In this document: positions 32,243 through 41,204 of the stretch, in pieces
How positions within the stretch are numbered: the stretch's first letter is position 1
Layout: each line of letters opens with the position of its first letter
From: Bacillus sp. Bos-x628
GTDB lineage: Bacteria; Bacillota; Bacilli; Bacillales; Bacillaceae
Reading direction: 5' to 3'
Assembly: GCF_040500475.1 (NCBI RefSeq)
Contig: NZ_CP159358.1
Span: 186,001-250,000, forward strand
Length of the DNA: 64,000 nucleotides
Program-made: the position numbers and the translations under genes
The notes under the pieces: generated by a model
Seen by the model: the letters and a program-made list of their open reading frames with translations, nothing else
Told to the model about the DNA's origin: nothing
Databases searched by the model: none

Positions 32243-33186
32243 TATTTCTTTGTTTTCACGCGAGGTAATATTTTCGAAAGAGGAACAGTATGTTCGATTT
32301 TCCAAGTTGATTCATCGTCGGGGTCATAATTTTCTAGGAAACGAATGACTTCTTTTGTAATAGGTGTTGGTGTGGAAGCACCTGCAGTAACTGCAACAGT
32401 CTTCACGCCTTCCAGCCATTCTAACTTGAGCTCACTGAGGTCACCGATTCGATAAGCTTTTGTACCTGCAATCTCCATTGATACTTGTGCCAATCGGTTT
32501 GAGTTGTTACTTTTTGGATCTCCGACAACAATGGTTAAGTCAGCTTGACCTGCTTGCTGTGAAACAGCCTCTTGCCGTACCTGCGTGGCAAGACATATTT
32601 CTTGATGGTATTCCACATGAGGATATTTCTCTTTAATAAGTTCCATCAAGTCATGGACATCCCACTGTGACATTGTCGTCTGGTTTGTAATGAGTAGCTT
32701 ATTTGATGTTAAATCGAGTGCTTCAATATCGGCCTCTGTTTCAACAAGGTGCACTCTGTCTGGTGCTACCCCGATGGCTCCTTCCGGCTCAGGATGACCT
32801 TTTTTCCCTATATAAATAATATCATAGCCGTCCGCTGTTTTTTCTGAGATGAGTTTATGGGTTTTGGTCACATCTGGACAAGTCGCATCAATGGTCACAA
32901 GTCCTTTTTCTTCTGCAATTTGACGGACCTCTGGGGAAACGCCATGAGCGGTGAAGATAACAGTTCCACTTTCGACCTGCTTTAAAATTTCTAAACGGTT
33001 TGGACCGTCCAGTGTATAGATGCCATCTTCCTCAAAGGCATCTGTCACATGTTTGTTGTGCACAATCATACCTAATATATAAATCGGGCGCGGCAAATTT
33101 TTATCAAGTGCGGCATTTTTAGCAATGACCATTGCATCTACGACGCCATAACAATAGCCACGCGGTGATATTTTAATAACCTTCAT
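32242..33186 (-). CDS. ispH: 4-hydroxy-3-methylbut-2-enyl diphosphate reductase IspH
   Basis: IspH (314 aa) makes IPP and DMAPP in the last step of the MEP isoprenoid pathway using a [4Fe-4S] cluster. The cluster cysteines are Cys12 in PRGYCYGV, one in DATCPDVTK, and one in [13 protein letters not shown]; the substrate-binding histidine is in [21 protein letters not shown] site precedes the ATG on the minus strand. ispG, the preceding step, is also on the minus strand 8 kb away. Confidence 0.97.
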   Translation of the reverse strand: MKVIKISPRGYCYGVVDAMVIAKNAALDKNLPRPIYILGMIVHNKHVTDAFEEDGIYTLDGPNRLEILKQVESGTVIFTAHGVSPEVRQIAEEKGLVTIDATCPDVTKTHKLISEKTADGYDIIYIGKKGHPEPEGAIGVAPDRVHLVETEADIEALDLTSNKLLITNQTTMSQWDVHDLMELIKEKYPHVEYHQEICLATQVRQEAVSQQAGQADLTIVVGDPKSNNSNRLAQVSMEIAGTKAYRIGDLSELKLEWLEGVKTVAVTAGASTPTPITKEVIRFLENYDPDDESTWKIEHTVPLSKILPRVKTKK

Positions 33187-33230
33187 TTATTCGTCCTCCT
33201 GTAGGGAAGTGCTGCAAAAGAGAAGAACAA

Positions 33231-33256
33231 TAGAAAAAGCCGTAAAAAACGGCTTC
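33231..33256 (-). terminator. Terminator of yqfQ
   Basis: Read on the minus strand, AAGCCGT and ACGGCTT pair across a T-rich loop and are followed by TTTCT. It separates yqfQ from ispH. Confidence 0.75.
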
Positions 33257-33346
33257 TCTTTCATTCTCTTCATTCCATTATAGCCAAAGTAAGCACATAT
33301 ATCAAAGATTGTTCAACGCTCTGAATACTTATTCCTTAAAAGATCA

Positions 33347-34072
33347 CTATACATATAGTTTCGGAACAGAACTTCCGGATCTTTTTTTCGGTTTGGCTTT
33401 AGGAGCAGAAGGTTTGGATGATGTGTGAGTCTCTGTTTTTGTATTTTTCACAATGATGCTCTCTGACTCTTCTTTTTCTTTTGGATCATCAAGTGAGATT
33501 GCTTCTTCTGCGTCTTCCATATCTGTTTCCTCATCCGGCACTTTTGGTTCTGTCGTCTTTTCCTCAGTATTTGTTTCTTCATCAGCACTTCCAAGCTGGC
33601 TGTATAACTTAATCATTGCAGGCAGATTTTTGACTAAAGGGCCGTATTGCTGAATCATTGGCGTGAATTGCTGCGCCATTCCGAGCACTTTTTGGACATT
33701 TCCTAACATGCTAGAGATGGTGGCAGGATTTGTGAAGCTCTGGAGTCCTTGTAATCCCGCACCTCCTCCAGAGACCCCAGCACCCCCAGCACCAGGAAGA
33801 AATTTGGCGACCATCCCTTTGATCCCAGCTCCGCCGCCAAGTGCACGGCTCTCGCCTGCCGGAACGCCGCCTATTCCTTGCAAACCTCCGCCTTGTATGG
33901 ACGGAGAGCGGGGCATCATTTGGTGAAATTGGTTCCCTTGGCCTTGAAAAGGTTGTTGTTCTATAGGAGGTGGTTGCCTTCTTTGAAAAATACTGGGCTG
34001 TCCACCATTTCCAAGTTGCCGGCGTGAGGGACGATGAGGTTGAAAATCGCCCATAGGCCTTTGCCCTAACAT
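33347..34072 (-). CDS. yqfQ: Low-complexity VrrA/YqfQ-like protein
   Basis: This 241-residue protein resembles the YqfQ/VrrA family. The N-terminal half is rich in Pro, Gln, Gly and Arg (RPMGDFQPHRPSRRQLGNGG), then a Gly-rich stretch (GAGGAGVSGGGAGLQ). A short helical block with GNVQKVLGMAQQFTPMIQQY follows, then an acidic Glu/Asp region and a basic end (KAKPKKRSGSSVPKLYV). No enzyme motif or signal peptide is seen. Composition suggests a structural, possibly spore-associated protein, but this is inference. The ATG follows AAGGGAGGTAC. Confidence 0.78.
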   Translation of the reverse strand: MLGQRPMGDFQPHRPSRRQLGNGGQPSIFQRRQPPPIEQQPFQGQGNQFHQMMPRSPSIQGGGLQGIGGVPAGESRALGGGAGIKGMVAKFLPGAGGAGVSGGGAGLQGLQSFTNPATISSMLGNVQKVLGMAQQFTPMIQQYGPLVKNLPAMIKLYSQLGSADEETNTEEKTTEPKVPDEETDMEDAEEAISLDDPKEKEESESIIVKNTKTETHTSSKPSAPKAKPKKRSGSSVPKLYV

Positions 34073-34235
34073 ACTTGTACCTCCCTTACTGCATTCTCTT
34101 TCTCTTCATAGGTTATGCAAGGAAGCTTCAATTGGTTTCCTGTTTCCCTTTCAAGAAAAGCTGACATGGTATTTTTGCTGAAAATCAGCTATAATGAGGA
34201 GATGAGCAAAAGGCAGTGCCTTAAGGAGTGAAAAC

Positions 34236-35555
34236 ATGAAAGAAACGAAATTTACGACATATGAATTAAAGCCTTTTATTATAGATGCTATTCATGAACT
34301 GGGCTTTTATGAGCCAACTGATATTCAAAAAAGAATCATCCCAGCCGTTTTAAAAGGAGAAAGCGTGATTGGTCAATCACAAACTGGTACAGGTAAAACC
34401 CATGCGTATTTATTGCCACTTATTCATTCGATTGATCCAAGCAAAAAGCAGGTGCAAGTGGTCATTACCGCACCTACAAGGGAATTGGCCAATCAAATTT
34501 TCAAAGAAGCACAGACGATTATGAAAAAGGCATCTCCGGAAGAAGAGATGAAAGCGAAGCTCTACATTGGTGGTACCGACAAGCAAAAGGCGATCCAAAA
34601 GCTGAAAAATCAGCCGCATTTGGTTGTCGGAACTCCTGGACGTATCGCGGATTTAATTCATGAGCAAGCACTCAATGTCTACAAAGCAGCATCACTTGTG
34701 ATTGATGAAGCGGATTTAATGCTGGATATGGGTTTTTTAGAAGATGTAGACCGTATTGGTGCACAAATGCCTAAAAATTTGCAAATGCTTGTATTCTCAG
34801 CAACGATTCCCGAGAAATTAAAGCCTTTTCTTAAAAAATATATGGATAACCCGAAGTATGCACATGTTGAGCCTAGGCGGATTACCGCTGAAAACATTCA
34901 GCATATTTTAGTACCGTCTAAACATCGTGATAAATTAAAATTGTTGCATGAGATTGTCACGAACGTACAGCCTTATGTAGGCATTATATTTGCTAATACA
35001 AAAGCAACGGTCGATGAAATTGCTTCATTCCTGCAGGAAAAAGGAATGAAAATTGGTGTGCTTCATGGTGGACTTACGCCGCGCGAACGTAAGAAAGTCA
35101 TGAAACAGATTGAAGACTTAGAGTTCTCCTATATTGTTGCATCTGACCTCGCAGCCCGCGGGATTGATATAAAGGGTGTTAGTCATGTGATCAATTATGA
35201 GCTTCCATCTGATCTTGATTTTTATGTTCATCGTGTTGGACGAACAGCTCGTGCAGGTTCTTCAGGAATTGCGATAACCATTTATGATCTGCAAGATGAG
35301 GATGCACTAGTTCAAATTGAAAAAATGGGCGTTGTGTTTGAAAACAAAACGATCGTTCACGGAGAATGGCGAGATGCAGATGACCGTCTAAAGCGTCAAA
35401 GACGTAAAAAAGCACCAAATGAAATTGAAGAAAAAGCGAAACGTCTTGTGAAAAAACCTAGGGCTGTCAAGCCAGGGTATAAAAAGAAAATGACGCGTGA
35501 GATAGACAAAATTAAAAGACAGGAACGAAGAAAGACAAAGCGCAATGGAAAGTAG
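34236..35555 (+). CDS. cshB: DEAD-box RNA helicase CshB
   Basis: CshB (439 aa) is an ATP-dependent RNA helicase associated with cold adaptation and ribosome biogenesis in Bacillus. Core motifs in order are the Q motif (EPTDIQKRIIP), motif I SQTGTGKTHA near residue 48, motif Ib TPGR, motif II VIDEADLM, motif III SAT, and motif VI HRVGRTARAG. The C-terminal extension is extremely basic (KKMTREIDKIKRQERRK), typical of RNA-binding tails. It has AAGGAG before the ATG. nfo follows after 9 bp. Confidence 0.95.
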   Translation: MKETKFTTYELKPFIIDAIHELGFYEPTDIQKRIIPAVLKGESVIGQSQTGTGKTHAYLLPLIHSIDPSKKQVQVVITAPTRELANQIFKEAQTIMKKASPEEEMKAKLYIGGTDKQKAIQKLKNQPHLVVGTPGRIADLIHEQALNVYKAASLVIDEADLMLDMGFLEDVDRIGAQMPKNLQMLVFSATIPEKLKPFLKKYMDNPKYAHVEPRRITAENIQHILVPSKHRDKLKLLHEIVTNVQPYVGIIFANTKATVDEIASFLQEKGMKIGVLHGGLTPRERKKVMKQIEDLEFSYIVASDLAARGIDIKGVSHVINYELPSDLDFYVHRVGRTARAGSSGIAITIYDLQDEDALVQIEKMGVVFENKTIVHGEWRDADDRLKRQRRKKAPNEIEEKAKRLVKKPRAVKPGYKKKMTREIDKIKRQERRKTKRNGK

Positions 35556-35564
35556 GGGAAAACA

Positions 35565-36458
35565 TTGTTGAAGATTGGATCACATGTATCCATGAGCGGA
35601 AAACATATGCTTCTTGCAGCGAGCCAAGAAGCGGCTTCTTATGGTTCAAATACTTTTATGATTTATACAGGTGCACCGCAAAATACGCGCCGTAAAAAAA
35701 TTGAAGATCTTAATATTGAAGCTGGACAAGCGCATATGAAAGAGCATGGCATGACAGATATCGTCGTTCATGCACCGTATATTATCAATATTGGGAACAC
35801 AGTCAATTCAGCGACATTCGAGCTTGGAGTGGACTTCCTTCGCTCAGAAATAGAGCGTACGGAAGCACTTGGCGCAAAACAAATTGTTCTCCATCCAGGT
35901 GCGCATGTCGGAGCAGGTGCTGAAGCAGGTATTCAAAAAATCATCGAAGGTTTAAATGAAGTCATTGTCAAAGGACAAAAGGTTCAAATCGCACTTGAAA
36001 CAATGGCAGGCAAAGGCTCAGAGTGCGGGAGAAGCTTTGAAGAGCTTGCCCAAATGATCGACGGTGTGACACATAACGAAGCACTTTCTATTTGCTTTGA
36101 TACGTGTCACACACATGATGCTGGTTATCCGATTGTGAGTGATTTTGATGGCGTTTTAGAAGAATTTGACCGAATCATTGGGATTGATCGCATTAAGGTT
36201 CTTCATATCAATGACAGTAAAAACATACAAGGTGCAAGAAAAGACCGTCATGAAAATATCGGTTTTGGCGAAATTGGCTTTGATGCACTGAGTTATATTG
36301 TGCATCACCCGCAGTTTCAAGACGTGCCGAAGATTCTAGAAACGCCTTATGTAGGTGAAGATAAAAAGAATAAAAAACCACCTTACAAATTTGAAATTGC
36401 AATGCTGAAAGAAAAGCAGTTTGATGAAGGGTTGCTAGAAAAAATCACGCAGCAGTAA
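35565..36458 (+). CDS. nfo: Endonuclease IV Nfo
   Basis: Nfo (297 aa) is an AP endonuclease of base-excision repair with a TIM barrel and three metal ions. Conserved segments include GSHVSMSG at the N-terminus, [11 protein letters not shown] near residue 107, ALETMAGKG near 143, [12 protein letters not shown] near 176, LHINDSKN and KILETPYVG. It starts with TTG (35565), matching family MLxIGSHVS; the ribosome site GGGGAAAA is weak, so coupling to cshB is likely. In B. subtilis nfo is also used in spores. Confidence 0.96.
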   Translation: MLKIGSHVSMSGKHMLLAASQEAASYGSNTFMIYTGAPQNTRRKKIEDLNIEAGQAHMKEHGMTDIVVHAPYIINIGNTVNSATFELGVDFLRSEIERTEALGAKQIVLHPGAHVGAGAEAGIQKIIEGLNEVIVKGQKVQIALETMAGKGSECGRSFEELAQMIDGVTHNEALSICFDTCHTHDAGYPIVSDFDGVLEEFDRIIGIDRIKVLHINDSKNIQGARKDRHENIGFGEIGFDALSYIVHHPQFQDVPKILETPYVGEDKKNKKPPYKFEIAMLKEKQFDEGLLEKITQQ

Positions 36459-36478
36459 AGAACCGTATGCAAAATGAT

Positions 36479-36506
36479 GGGTGCCGCTAAGTGCGGCCCT
36501 TTTTTC
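36479..36506 (+). terminator. Terminator of cshB-nfo
   Basis: GCCGC and GCGGC (extended by GGG/CCC across a bulge) with a TAAGT loop are followed by T6. Confidence 0.82.
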
Positions 36507-36767
36507 CTAATTTGTAAATTGATTAAACAAATCATTAACGGTTTGTGCTGTCTGTTTAGAAGTAATCGCTTCCACCTGCTTAAGCAGCCGTTTGCGCTCA
36601 GCATCATTAAAAATATTCACGTTTTTCCCATTCATGAGTTTGGCGACCTCGGCAGCCTGATTCGGAGATAAGCTCACTCCATACTGTTTTGCGTACCTTA
36701 ACAGATCATTTGTTGTGATCTGATTTAGCCTTTGTAGCACAATTTTTTGAATGAAAATCAATGCCAT
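36507..36767 (-). CDS. yqfT: Small conserved protein YqfT
   Basis: YqfT (86 aa) is a small helical protein of the DUF2624 type. Visible features are a short hydrophobic start (MALIFIQKIVLQRLN), and conserved blocks DLLRYAKQYGVSLSPNQAAE and NIFNDAERKRLLKQV. The ATG at 36767 is preferred over upstream starts because GAGGGGAGGG lies just before it. It is convergent with nfo. No function is known. Confidence 0.85.
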   Translation of the reverse strand: MALIFIQKIVLQRLNQITTNDLLRYAKQYGVSLSPNQAAEVAKLMNGKNVNIFNDAERKRLLKQVEAITSKQTAQTVNDLFNQFTN

Positions 36768-36897
36768 CCCTCCCCTCTGTAACAATGTATGGGCGAAAAC
36801 GGAAAATGTGCAAAAAATTTTATTTTACTCTGTGAAATGATAAAATAGTAAAATGAAATAATGTTCATTGAATTTACATGTGTAGAAGGGAGAACGT

Positions 36898-37779
36898 ATG
36901 GCAAATAGTAAACAGCATAAAAGAGAATCAGTGCCTCACTTTATTTTAAGAACTTTTCTGATTCTAGTAGGAGCTGCATGTGCAGCTGTAAGCATCGAAT
37001 TATTTTTAGTGCCAAACAATATTATTGATGGGGGCATCATCGGCATCTCGCTTATTCTGGATTATCTATTCACGGATAACCCGTTGATTAACTTTGCGAC
37101 GATTGTTGTCATTTTAAATATCCCATTTATGATATCAGGATACAAACACATTGGAAAAACTTTTCTTGTTTCTACTGTGATTGGGATTGTCAGCTTGGCC
37201 GTGATTGAATCTTCTCTTCATCATGTAGACGCATTTACAACCCAGCCAATCTTAGCGACTGTGTTTGGAGGGCTATTACTTGGATTTGGTGTTGGACTTG
37301 TGATACGTAATGGGGGTTCAATGGACGGAACAGAAATTTTAGGAATTTTACTTACGAAAAAAATTCCTTTTTCCGTCGGTGAGTTTGTCATGATCGTCAA
37401 TGTGTTCATTTTTATTTGGGCGGGCTTTGTATTTGGACCAGAGCAAGCCATGTATTCTGTCATGACATATTATTTGGCAATGAAAACAATTGATGCTGTC
37501 ATTCAAGGATTGGATGAAACAAAAGCTGTCATTATCGTGTCTGATCATTTTGATGAAATCTCAGATGCGATTCTTCACCGTCTTGGTAGGGGAACAACAA
37601 AGCTTAGAGGAAAAGGCGGCTATACAGATGAAGAAAAAGATGTTATCTACGCTGTTGTAACGAGGCTCGAAATTACAAAACTCAAATCCATTGTTTTTGA
37701 AATTGATACGAATGCTTTTATTACGATTATGGATACGCATGAAACAAAAGGAGGTAAGTTCAAAACAGCTATTCATTAG
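36898..37779 (+). CDS. yqfU: YitT-family membrane protein YqfU
   Basis: YqfU (293 aa) is a YitT family protein: five to six membrane helices (about residues 15-200, DUF161) followed by a soluble C-terminal DUF2179 domain ([20 protein letters not shown] near 230). The family is abundant in Bacillus and its transported substrate is unknown. The start follows GAAGGGAG. It is a single-gene unit followed by a terminator that separates it from the zinc transport genes. Confidence 0.9.
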   Translation: MANSKQHKRESVPHFILRTFLILVGAACAAVSIELFLVPNNIIDGGIIGISLILDYLFTDNPLINFATIVVILNIPFMISGYKHIGKTFLVSTVIGIVSLAVIESSLHHVDAFTTQPILATVFGGLLLGFGVGLVIRNGGSMDGTEILGILLTKKIPFSVGEFVMIVNVFIFIWAGFVFGPEQAMYSVMTYYLAMKTIDAVIQGLDETKAVIIVSDHFDEISDAILHRLGRGTTKLRGKGGYTDEEKDVIYAVVTRLEITKLKSIVFEIDTNAFITIMDTHETKGGKFKTAIH

Positions 37780-37832
37780 CTTTTATTTTACTTTTTTCTT
37801 TTTCTTTTATATAATGAAATCTAAATATGGGC

Positions 37833-37864
37833 AAAGAAAATGGCAAAAGCCATTTTCTTTTTGT
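37833..37864 (+). terminator. Terminator of yqfU
   Basis: AAAGAAAATGGC and GCCATTTTCTTT pair perfectly around AAAA and end in TTTTTG, giving a strong intrinsic terminator. Confidence 0.9.
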
Positions 37865-37869
37865 TGTAT

Positions 37870-37890
37870 AAATCGTAATCATTCTTTTTA
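37870..37890 (+). promoter_or_regulatory. Candidate Zur box upstream of znuC
   Basis: AAATCGTAATCATT matches the left half and centre of the Bacillus Zur operator (AAATCGTAATNATTACGATTT); the right half (CTTTTTA) is poorly conserved. It lies 26 bp before the znuC start and before zur itself in the operon. Confidence 0.65.
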
Positions 37891-37915
37891 TTTTGGATTA
37901 AAGGTGGAAAGATTC

Positions 37916-38692
37916 ATGGCAAAGCCAATTATTGAAATGAAGGATGTTTCCTACTCCTATGGACAGCGAAATGTCATTGATCACATTCATTTAACAGTAG
38001 AGGAAGGAAATTTTCTTGCGCTTGTTGGACCGAATGGTTCTGGTAAAACAACATTATTAAAATGCTTGCTTGGTCTCATTAAACCTCAAAAAGGAGAATT
38101 GAAATTATTCGGCACGCCTATCTCAAAATTTAAAGAATGGGATCAAATCGGATTTGTATCCCAAAAGGCGAATAGCTTTAATACAGGTTTTCCTGCCTCT
38201 GTGTATGAGGTGGTGGCAAGTGGTTTGACAGCGAAGATTGGCTTATTCAAACGAATGAGTAAGCAGGATAAACAGCAAGTAGAAGATGCCATTCGTTCAG
38301 TCGGCATACAAGATTTAAAGCACCAAAACATTGGTGAGCTCTCAGGCGGTCAGCAGCAGCGCACCTTTATTGCACGTGCGCTTGTCAGCCAGCCGAAGCT
38401 GCTCATTTTAGATGAGCCGACGGTTGGGGTTGATCAAAGAACAGTAGAAGGCTTCTATCAGCTTTTAGAAACTTTGAATAAAGAAAAAGGAATGTCATTA
38501 ATTCTTGTTACACATGATGTTGGAACTGTTTCTGACAAAGTGACACATGTTGCCTGTTTAAACCAGCATTTGCATTTCCACGGTGATGCTGAAGCTTTCG
38601 ACTCAATGGATGATCAAGCGTTATCGCAGTTTTACGGGCATGACATTCAAGTGATTCATCACGACCATCATCATCATGGGGGACACGAATAA
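37916..38692 (+). CDS. znuC: Zinc ABC transporter ATPase ZnuC/AdcC
   Basis: This 258-residue protein is the ATPase of a zinc uptake ABC transporter. Walker A GPNGSGKTT is near residue 38, the signature LSGGQQQRT near 141, and Walker B LLILDEPTVG follows, then the H-loop VTHDVG. The C-terminal tail HHDHHHHGGH is histidine-rich, in keeping with zinc. The open frame extends upstream to 37691 without a ribosome site; ATG 37916 follows AAAGGTGG. It overlaps znuB by one base. The substrate is inferred from family resemblance, the adjacent zur and the Zur-like box. Confidence 0.9.
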   Translation: MAKPIIEMKDVSYSYGQRNVIDHIHLTVEEGNFLALVGPNGSGKTTLLKCLLGLIKPQKGELKLFGTPISKFKEWDQIGFVSQKANSFNTGFPASVYEVVASGLTAKIGLFKRMSKQDKQQVEDAIRSVGIQDLKHQNIGELSGGQQQRTFIARALVSQPKLLILDEPTVGVDQRTVEGFYQLLETLNKEKGMSLILVTHDVGTVSDKVTHVACLNQHLHFHGDAEAFDSMDDQALSQFYGHDIQVIHHDHHHHGGHE

Positions 38693-39552
38693 TGTTATTT
38701 CCATTTGTTCATTATGAATTTTTACAAAATGCGTTTATCGCAGGGATGTTGATCGGTTTTATTGCTCCTTTGCTCGGTGTATTTATTGTCGTGAGAAGGC
38801 TGTCTCTGATTGCAGATGCGCTTAGTCACGTGTCACTTGCCGGTATTGCTGCGAGTCTGTTCCTTGATAAAAAATTCGGATTGCTTACAGGAGTGAGTCC
38901 GCTCTATTTAGGTATGGCGTTTTCTGTTGCCGGTTCATTATTTATTGAACGGCTTCGCTCGGTGTATAAACATTATCAGGAGCTTGCCATTCCGATTATT
39001 TTATCAGGTGGAATTGGTATTTCCGCTATTTTTATTTCACTTGCAAATGGCTTTAATACGGATTTGTTTAGTTATTTGTTCGGTAGTGTGAGTGCTGTTT
39101 CAAGGCTTGACCTTTGGGTTATTGTCGGGATTTCGATTGTTGTTGTCCTTGTGGTCATTCTTTTGTATAAAGAACTGTTTTTGCTTTCATTTGATGAAGA
39201 GCACGCAAAGGCTTCAGGTATTTCCGCAAAATGGATTCATTTTATTTTTATCCTTGTTGTAGCACTTGTCATTGCAGCGTCTATGCGTATCGTGGGGACA
39301 TTGCTTGTGTCAGCGCTGATGACGCTTCCTGTCGCGGCGAGTATCCGGATTGCCAAAGGGTTTAAACAAGCCATCTTTCTTTCTATCCTGTTCGGAGAAC
39401 TGTCTGTCATGGTCGGGCTAATTTTAAGTTACTATTTAGATCTTGCGCCAGGTGGAACCATTGTGATGCTGTCCATTTTGATTTTAATCGGTTGTATTAG
39501 TATTGGTAAATTCAGAAGGGGGAATCATCATGAACGTACAAGAAGCGCTTGA
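38692..39552 (+). CDS. znuB: Zinc ABC transporter permease ZnuB/AdcB
   Basis: This 286-residue permease of the ABC-3 metal transporter family has about eight membrane helices. Conserved features include [19 protein letters not shown] near the N-terminus, [15 protein letters not shown] near residue 37, and the [17 protein letters not shown] motif near 200. The start overlaps the znuC stop (TAATG) and the end overlaps zur by 23 bp. No substrate-binding lipoprotein gene (znuA) is in this cluster, so one must be encoded elsewhere. Confidence 0.9.
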   Translation: MLFPFVHYEFLQNAFIAGMLIGFIAPLLGVFIVVRRLSLIADALSHVSLAGIAASLFLDKKFGLLTGVSPLYLGMAFSVAGSLFIERLRSVYKHYQELAIPIILSGGIGISAIFISLANGFNTDLFSYLFGSVSAVSRLDLWVIVGISIVVVLVVILLYKELFLLSFDEEHAKASGISAKWIHFIFILVVALVIAASMRIVGTLLVSALMTLPVAASIRIAKGFKQAIFLSILFGELSVMVGLILSYYLDLAPGGTIVMLSILILIGCISIGKFRRGNHHERTRSA

Positions 39553-39958
39553 TTTATTAAAGGAAAAAGGCTATAAATATACAAGCAAACGCGAAGATAT
39601 GCTTCAATTGTTTTCTGATTCGGACAAATACTTAACAGCTAAAAATGTGTTAACCGCATTAAGTGAAGATTATCCCGGACTAAGCTTTGATACGATTTAC
39701 CGAAACCTGTCTTTATATGAAGAGCTTGGTATATTGGAGACAACTGAATTGTCAGGAGAGAAACTATTCCGTTTTAAGTGTTCATTTTCCCATCATCATC
39801 ACCACTTTATCTGTCTTGCATGCGGGAAAACAAAAGAAATTGATGCCTGTCCAATGGACAAGCTTGAAGCGGAATTAGAGGATTATCATATTAGCGGACA
39901 TAAATTTGAAATTTACGGAACGTGTCCCTCTTGTGAACAGAAGGAAGTTCACTCCTAA
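39530..39958 (+). CDS. zur: Zinc uptake regulator Zur
   Basis: Zur (142 aa) is the Fur-family repressor of zinc uptake genes when zinc is sufficient. The winged helix covers the first 80 residues ([17 protein letters not shown]). The metal-sensing region has the His cluster [15 protein letters not shown] and the structural zinc pairs CLAC near residue 97 and CPSC near 134. ATG 39530 is chosen over 39503 because GGGGGAATC precedes it. It overlaps znuB, so regulator and transporter form one operon. Fur-family specificity is assigned by sequence likeness to YqfV and by context. Confidence 0.93.
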   Translation: MNVQEALDLLKEKGYKYTSKREDMLQLFSDSDKYLTAKNVLTALSEDYPGLSFDTIYRNLSLYEELGILETTELSGEKLFRFKCSFSHHHHHFICLACGKTKEIDACPMDKLEAELEDYHISGHKFEIYGTCPSCEQKEVHS

Positions 39959-39986
39959 AAAAGCTAGCCAACCGGCTAGCTTTTTT
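39957..39986 (+). terminator. Terminator of znuC-znuB-zur
   Basis: AAAAAAGCTAGCC and GGCTAGCTTTTTT pair perfectly around a 3-nt loop. Confidence 0.93.
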
Positions 39987-40084
39987 GATCTGTCTATTTG
40001 AAATGTTTTACACCTTTTATCGGTTTGATTAGATCACCAAGAAAGCCGACACATGGCTTATGTTGACTTTATATTTGTGATGCT

Positions 40085-40663
40085 TTAATTGGCAGTTTGC
40101 AGTCGTTTTTCATATTGTTTGATCCACTGAGATGCTTCTTTCCAGTTATTCACACGGATGATTCGATCGTCCACTGGCATTTGGTTATACGGGGAATTAA
40201 AGAGGATAACTGGTATATCTGCCTCTTTTGCAATCATTGTGGCATTGCCATGATGATCCTCGAAAAACACATCAATATTGTGTTTTTGAACAGCTTCCAG
40301 CTTATGATGACCGCCGACCAACTCAATGTCGTCATAATGTACCTGATTCTCTTCAAACCAAGCGTAGGTGACATCGGTTAGGTGCTGCCTTCTTGCTGTA
40401 ATATAAATCAGTTTGTGCTGATTTTTCATTTGATTTAGAATGTCTTTCGCGCCGTCGGCAAGCTTTGCTTGTTGATAAATTAGAGGCTCATGCTGATCCA
40501 TCCAGCCCCAAAATTCATCATTGGAAATTTTTAAAAGCTTCGTTAAGTCATATTCCGTCATATCATCTAGTGTTATTGCACATTGAAACGACTGATTTAA
40601 GTAGGGAACAAAGGTGTCCTGTGCCGTCACTGTGCCATCAATATCAATTCCTAAACGTAACAT
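40085..40663 (-). CDS. yqfW: HAD-family 5'(3')-nucleotidase YqfW
   Basis: This 192-residue protein is a haloacid-dehalogenase-type phosphatase of the NT5C (5',3'-nucleotidase) group. HAD motif I GIDIDGT is at about residues 5-11, motif II is in LIYITARRQ near 100, and motif IV FFEDHHGN near 145. ATG 40663 follows GAGGAGTG; the longer upstream frame overlaps yqfX on the other strand and is rejected. It is divergent from yqfX. Substrate is unknown. Confidence 0.85.
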   Translation of the reverse strand: MLRLGIDIDGTVTAQDTFVPYLNQSFQCAITLDDMTEYDLTKLLKISNDEFWGWMDQHEPLIYQQAKLADGAKDILNQMKNQHKLIYITARRQHLTDVTYAWFEENQVHYDDIELVGGHHKLEAVQKHNIDVFFEDHHGNATMIAKEADIPVILFNSPYNQMPVDDRIIRVNNWKEASQWIKQYEKRLQTAN

Positions 40664-40802
40664 GCCCACACTCCTCATATTTATACTCTTAAAGTGTAAC
40701 ATAATCAATTCACAATTCCAGCAAGTTTTAGCAAACATGAAACAGGCTTTTTTGCTCATACTAAAAAAGCTCCTTTCTATTAACCAAAAGGGGGAATTGA
40801 TC

Positions 40803-41162
40803 ATGGAAAGAGACGAAGATTTCAAACGGAGTGATCGTGAAATCGACACACACTTTAGTAATGATGATGGCTATTTAGAGGAAACAGCTGCTGAAATTAC
40901 AGAGCCATATCAGGCATCAAGAGATCGAGAAGACAGACGAGAACGTGACCATGTAGGTGACGATTCAGGTAAGGGGATGGGCTATACAGCGCTTGCGTTA
41001 GCGATTATCTCATTATTTGTCTTGCCGGTGCTATTAGGTGTAGCGGCAATCGTCGTTGGTTATATGGCAAGAAGAAAAGGAGCACAGTCGCTTGGCGCGT
41101 GGTCAATCGGGATCGGAATAGTTTCCGTTATCCTTGGGATTTTTGTTACGCCGTTCTTCTAA
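40803..41162 (+). CDS. yqfX: DUF4190-type membrane protein YqfX
   Basis: YqfX (119 aa) has an acidic, charged soluble N-terminus (about 1-60) and two membrane helices (about 65-85 and 95-115) linked by a basic loop (ARRKGAQSLG), the DUF4190 pattern. ATG 40803 follows AAGGGGGAATTG. No enzymatic residue is visible. It is divergent from yqfW and convergent with ispG. I recall forespore expression of yqfX in B. subtilis, but no SigG-type promoter could be identified here with confidence. Confidence 0.85.
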   Translation: MERDEDFKRSDREIDTHFSNDDGYLEETAAEITEPYQASRDREDRRERDHVGDDSGKGMGYTALALAIISLFVLPVLLGVAAIVVGYMARRKGAQSLGAWSIGIGIVSVILGIFVTPFF

Positions 41163-41171
41163 CAAGAACAG

Positions 41172-41204
41172 AAAAACGCCTGACCTTGCCGTCAGGCGTT
41201 TTTG
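41172..41204. terminator. Bidirectional terminator between yqfX and ispG
   Basis: AAAAACGCCTGAC and GTCAGGCGTTTTT are perfect complements with A- and T-tracts on either side. Confidence 0.93.

Noticed and set aside
33453..33926. Ser- and Pro-rich plus-strand frames across yqfQ
   Set aside because: They arise from the low-complexity repeats of yqfQ on the other strand; no promoter or ribosome site.
37691..37915. N-terminal extension of znuC
   Set aside because: It would overlap yqfU, a strong terminator and the Zur box, and has Lys/Phe-rich non-family sequence.
40664..40849. N-terminal extension of yqfW
   Set aside because: The HAD motif starts at MLRLGIDIDGT directly after a GAGGAGTG site; the extension runs through the divergent yqfX start region.
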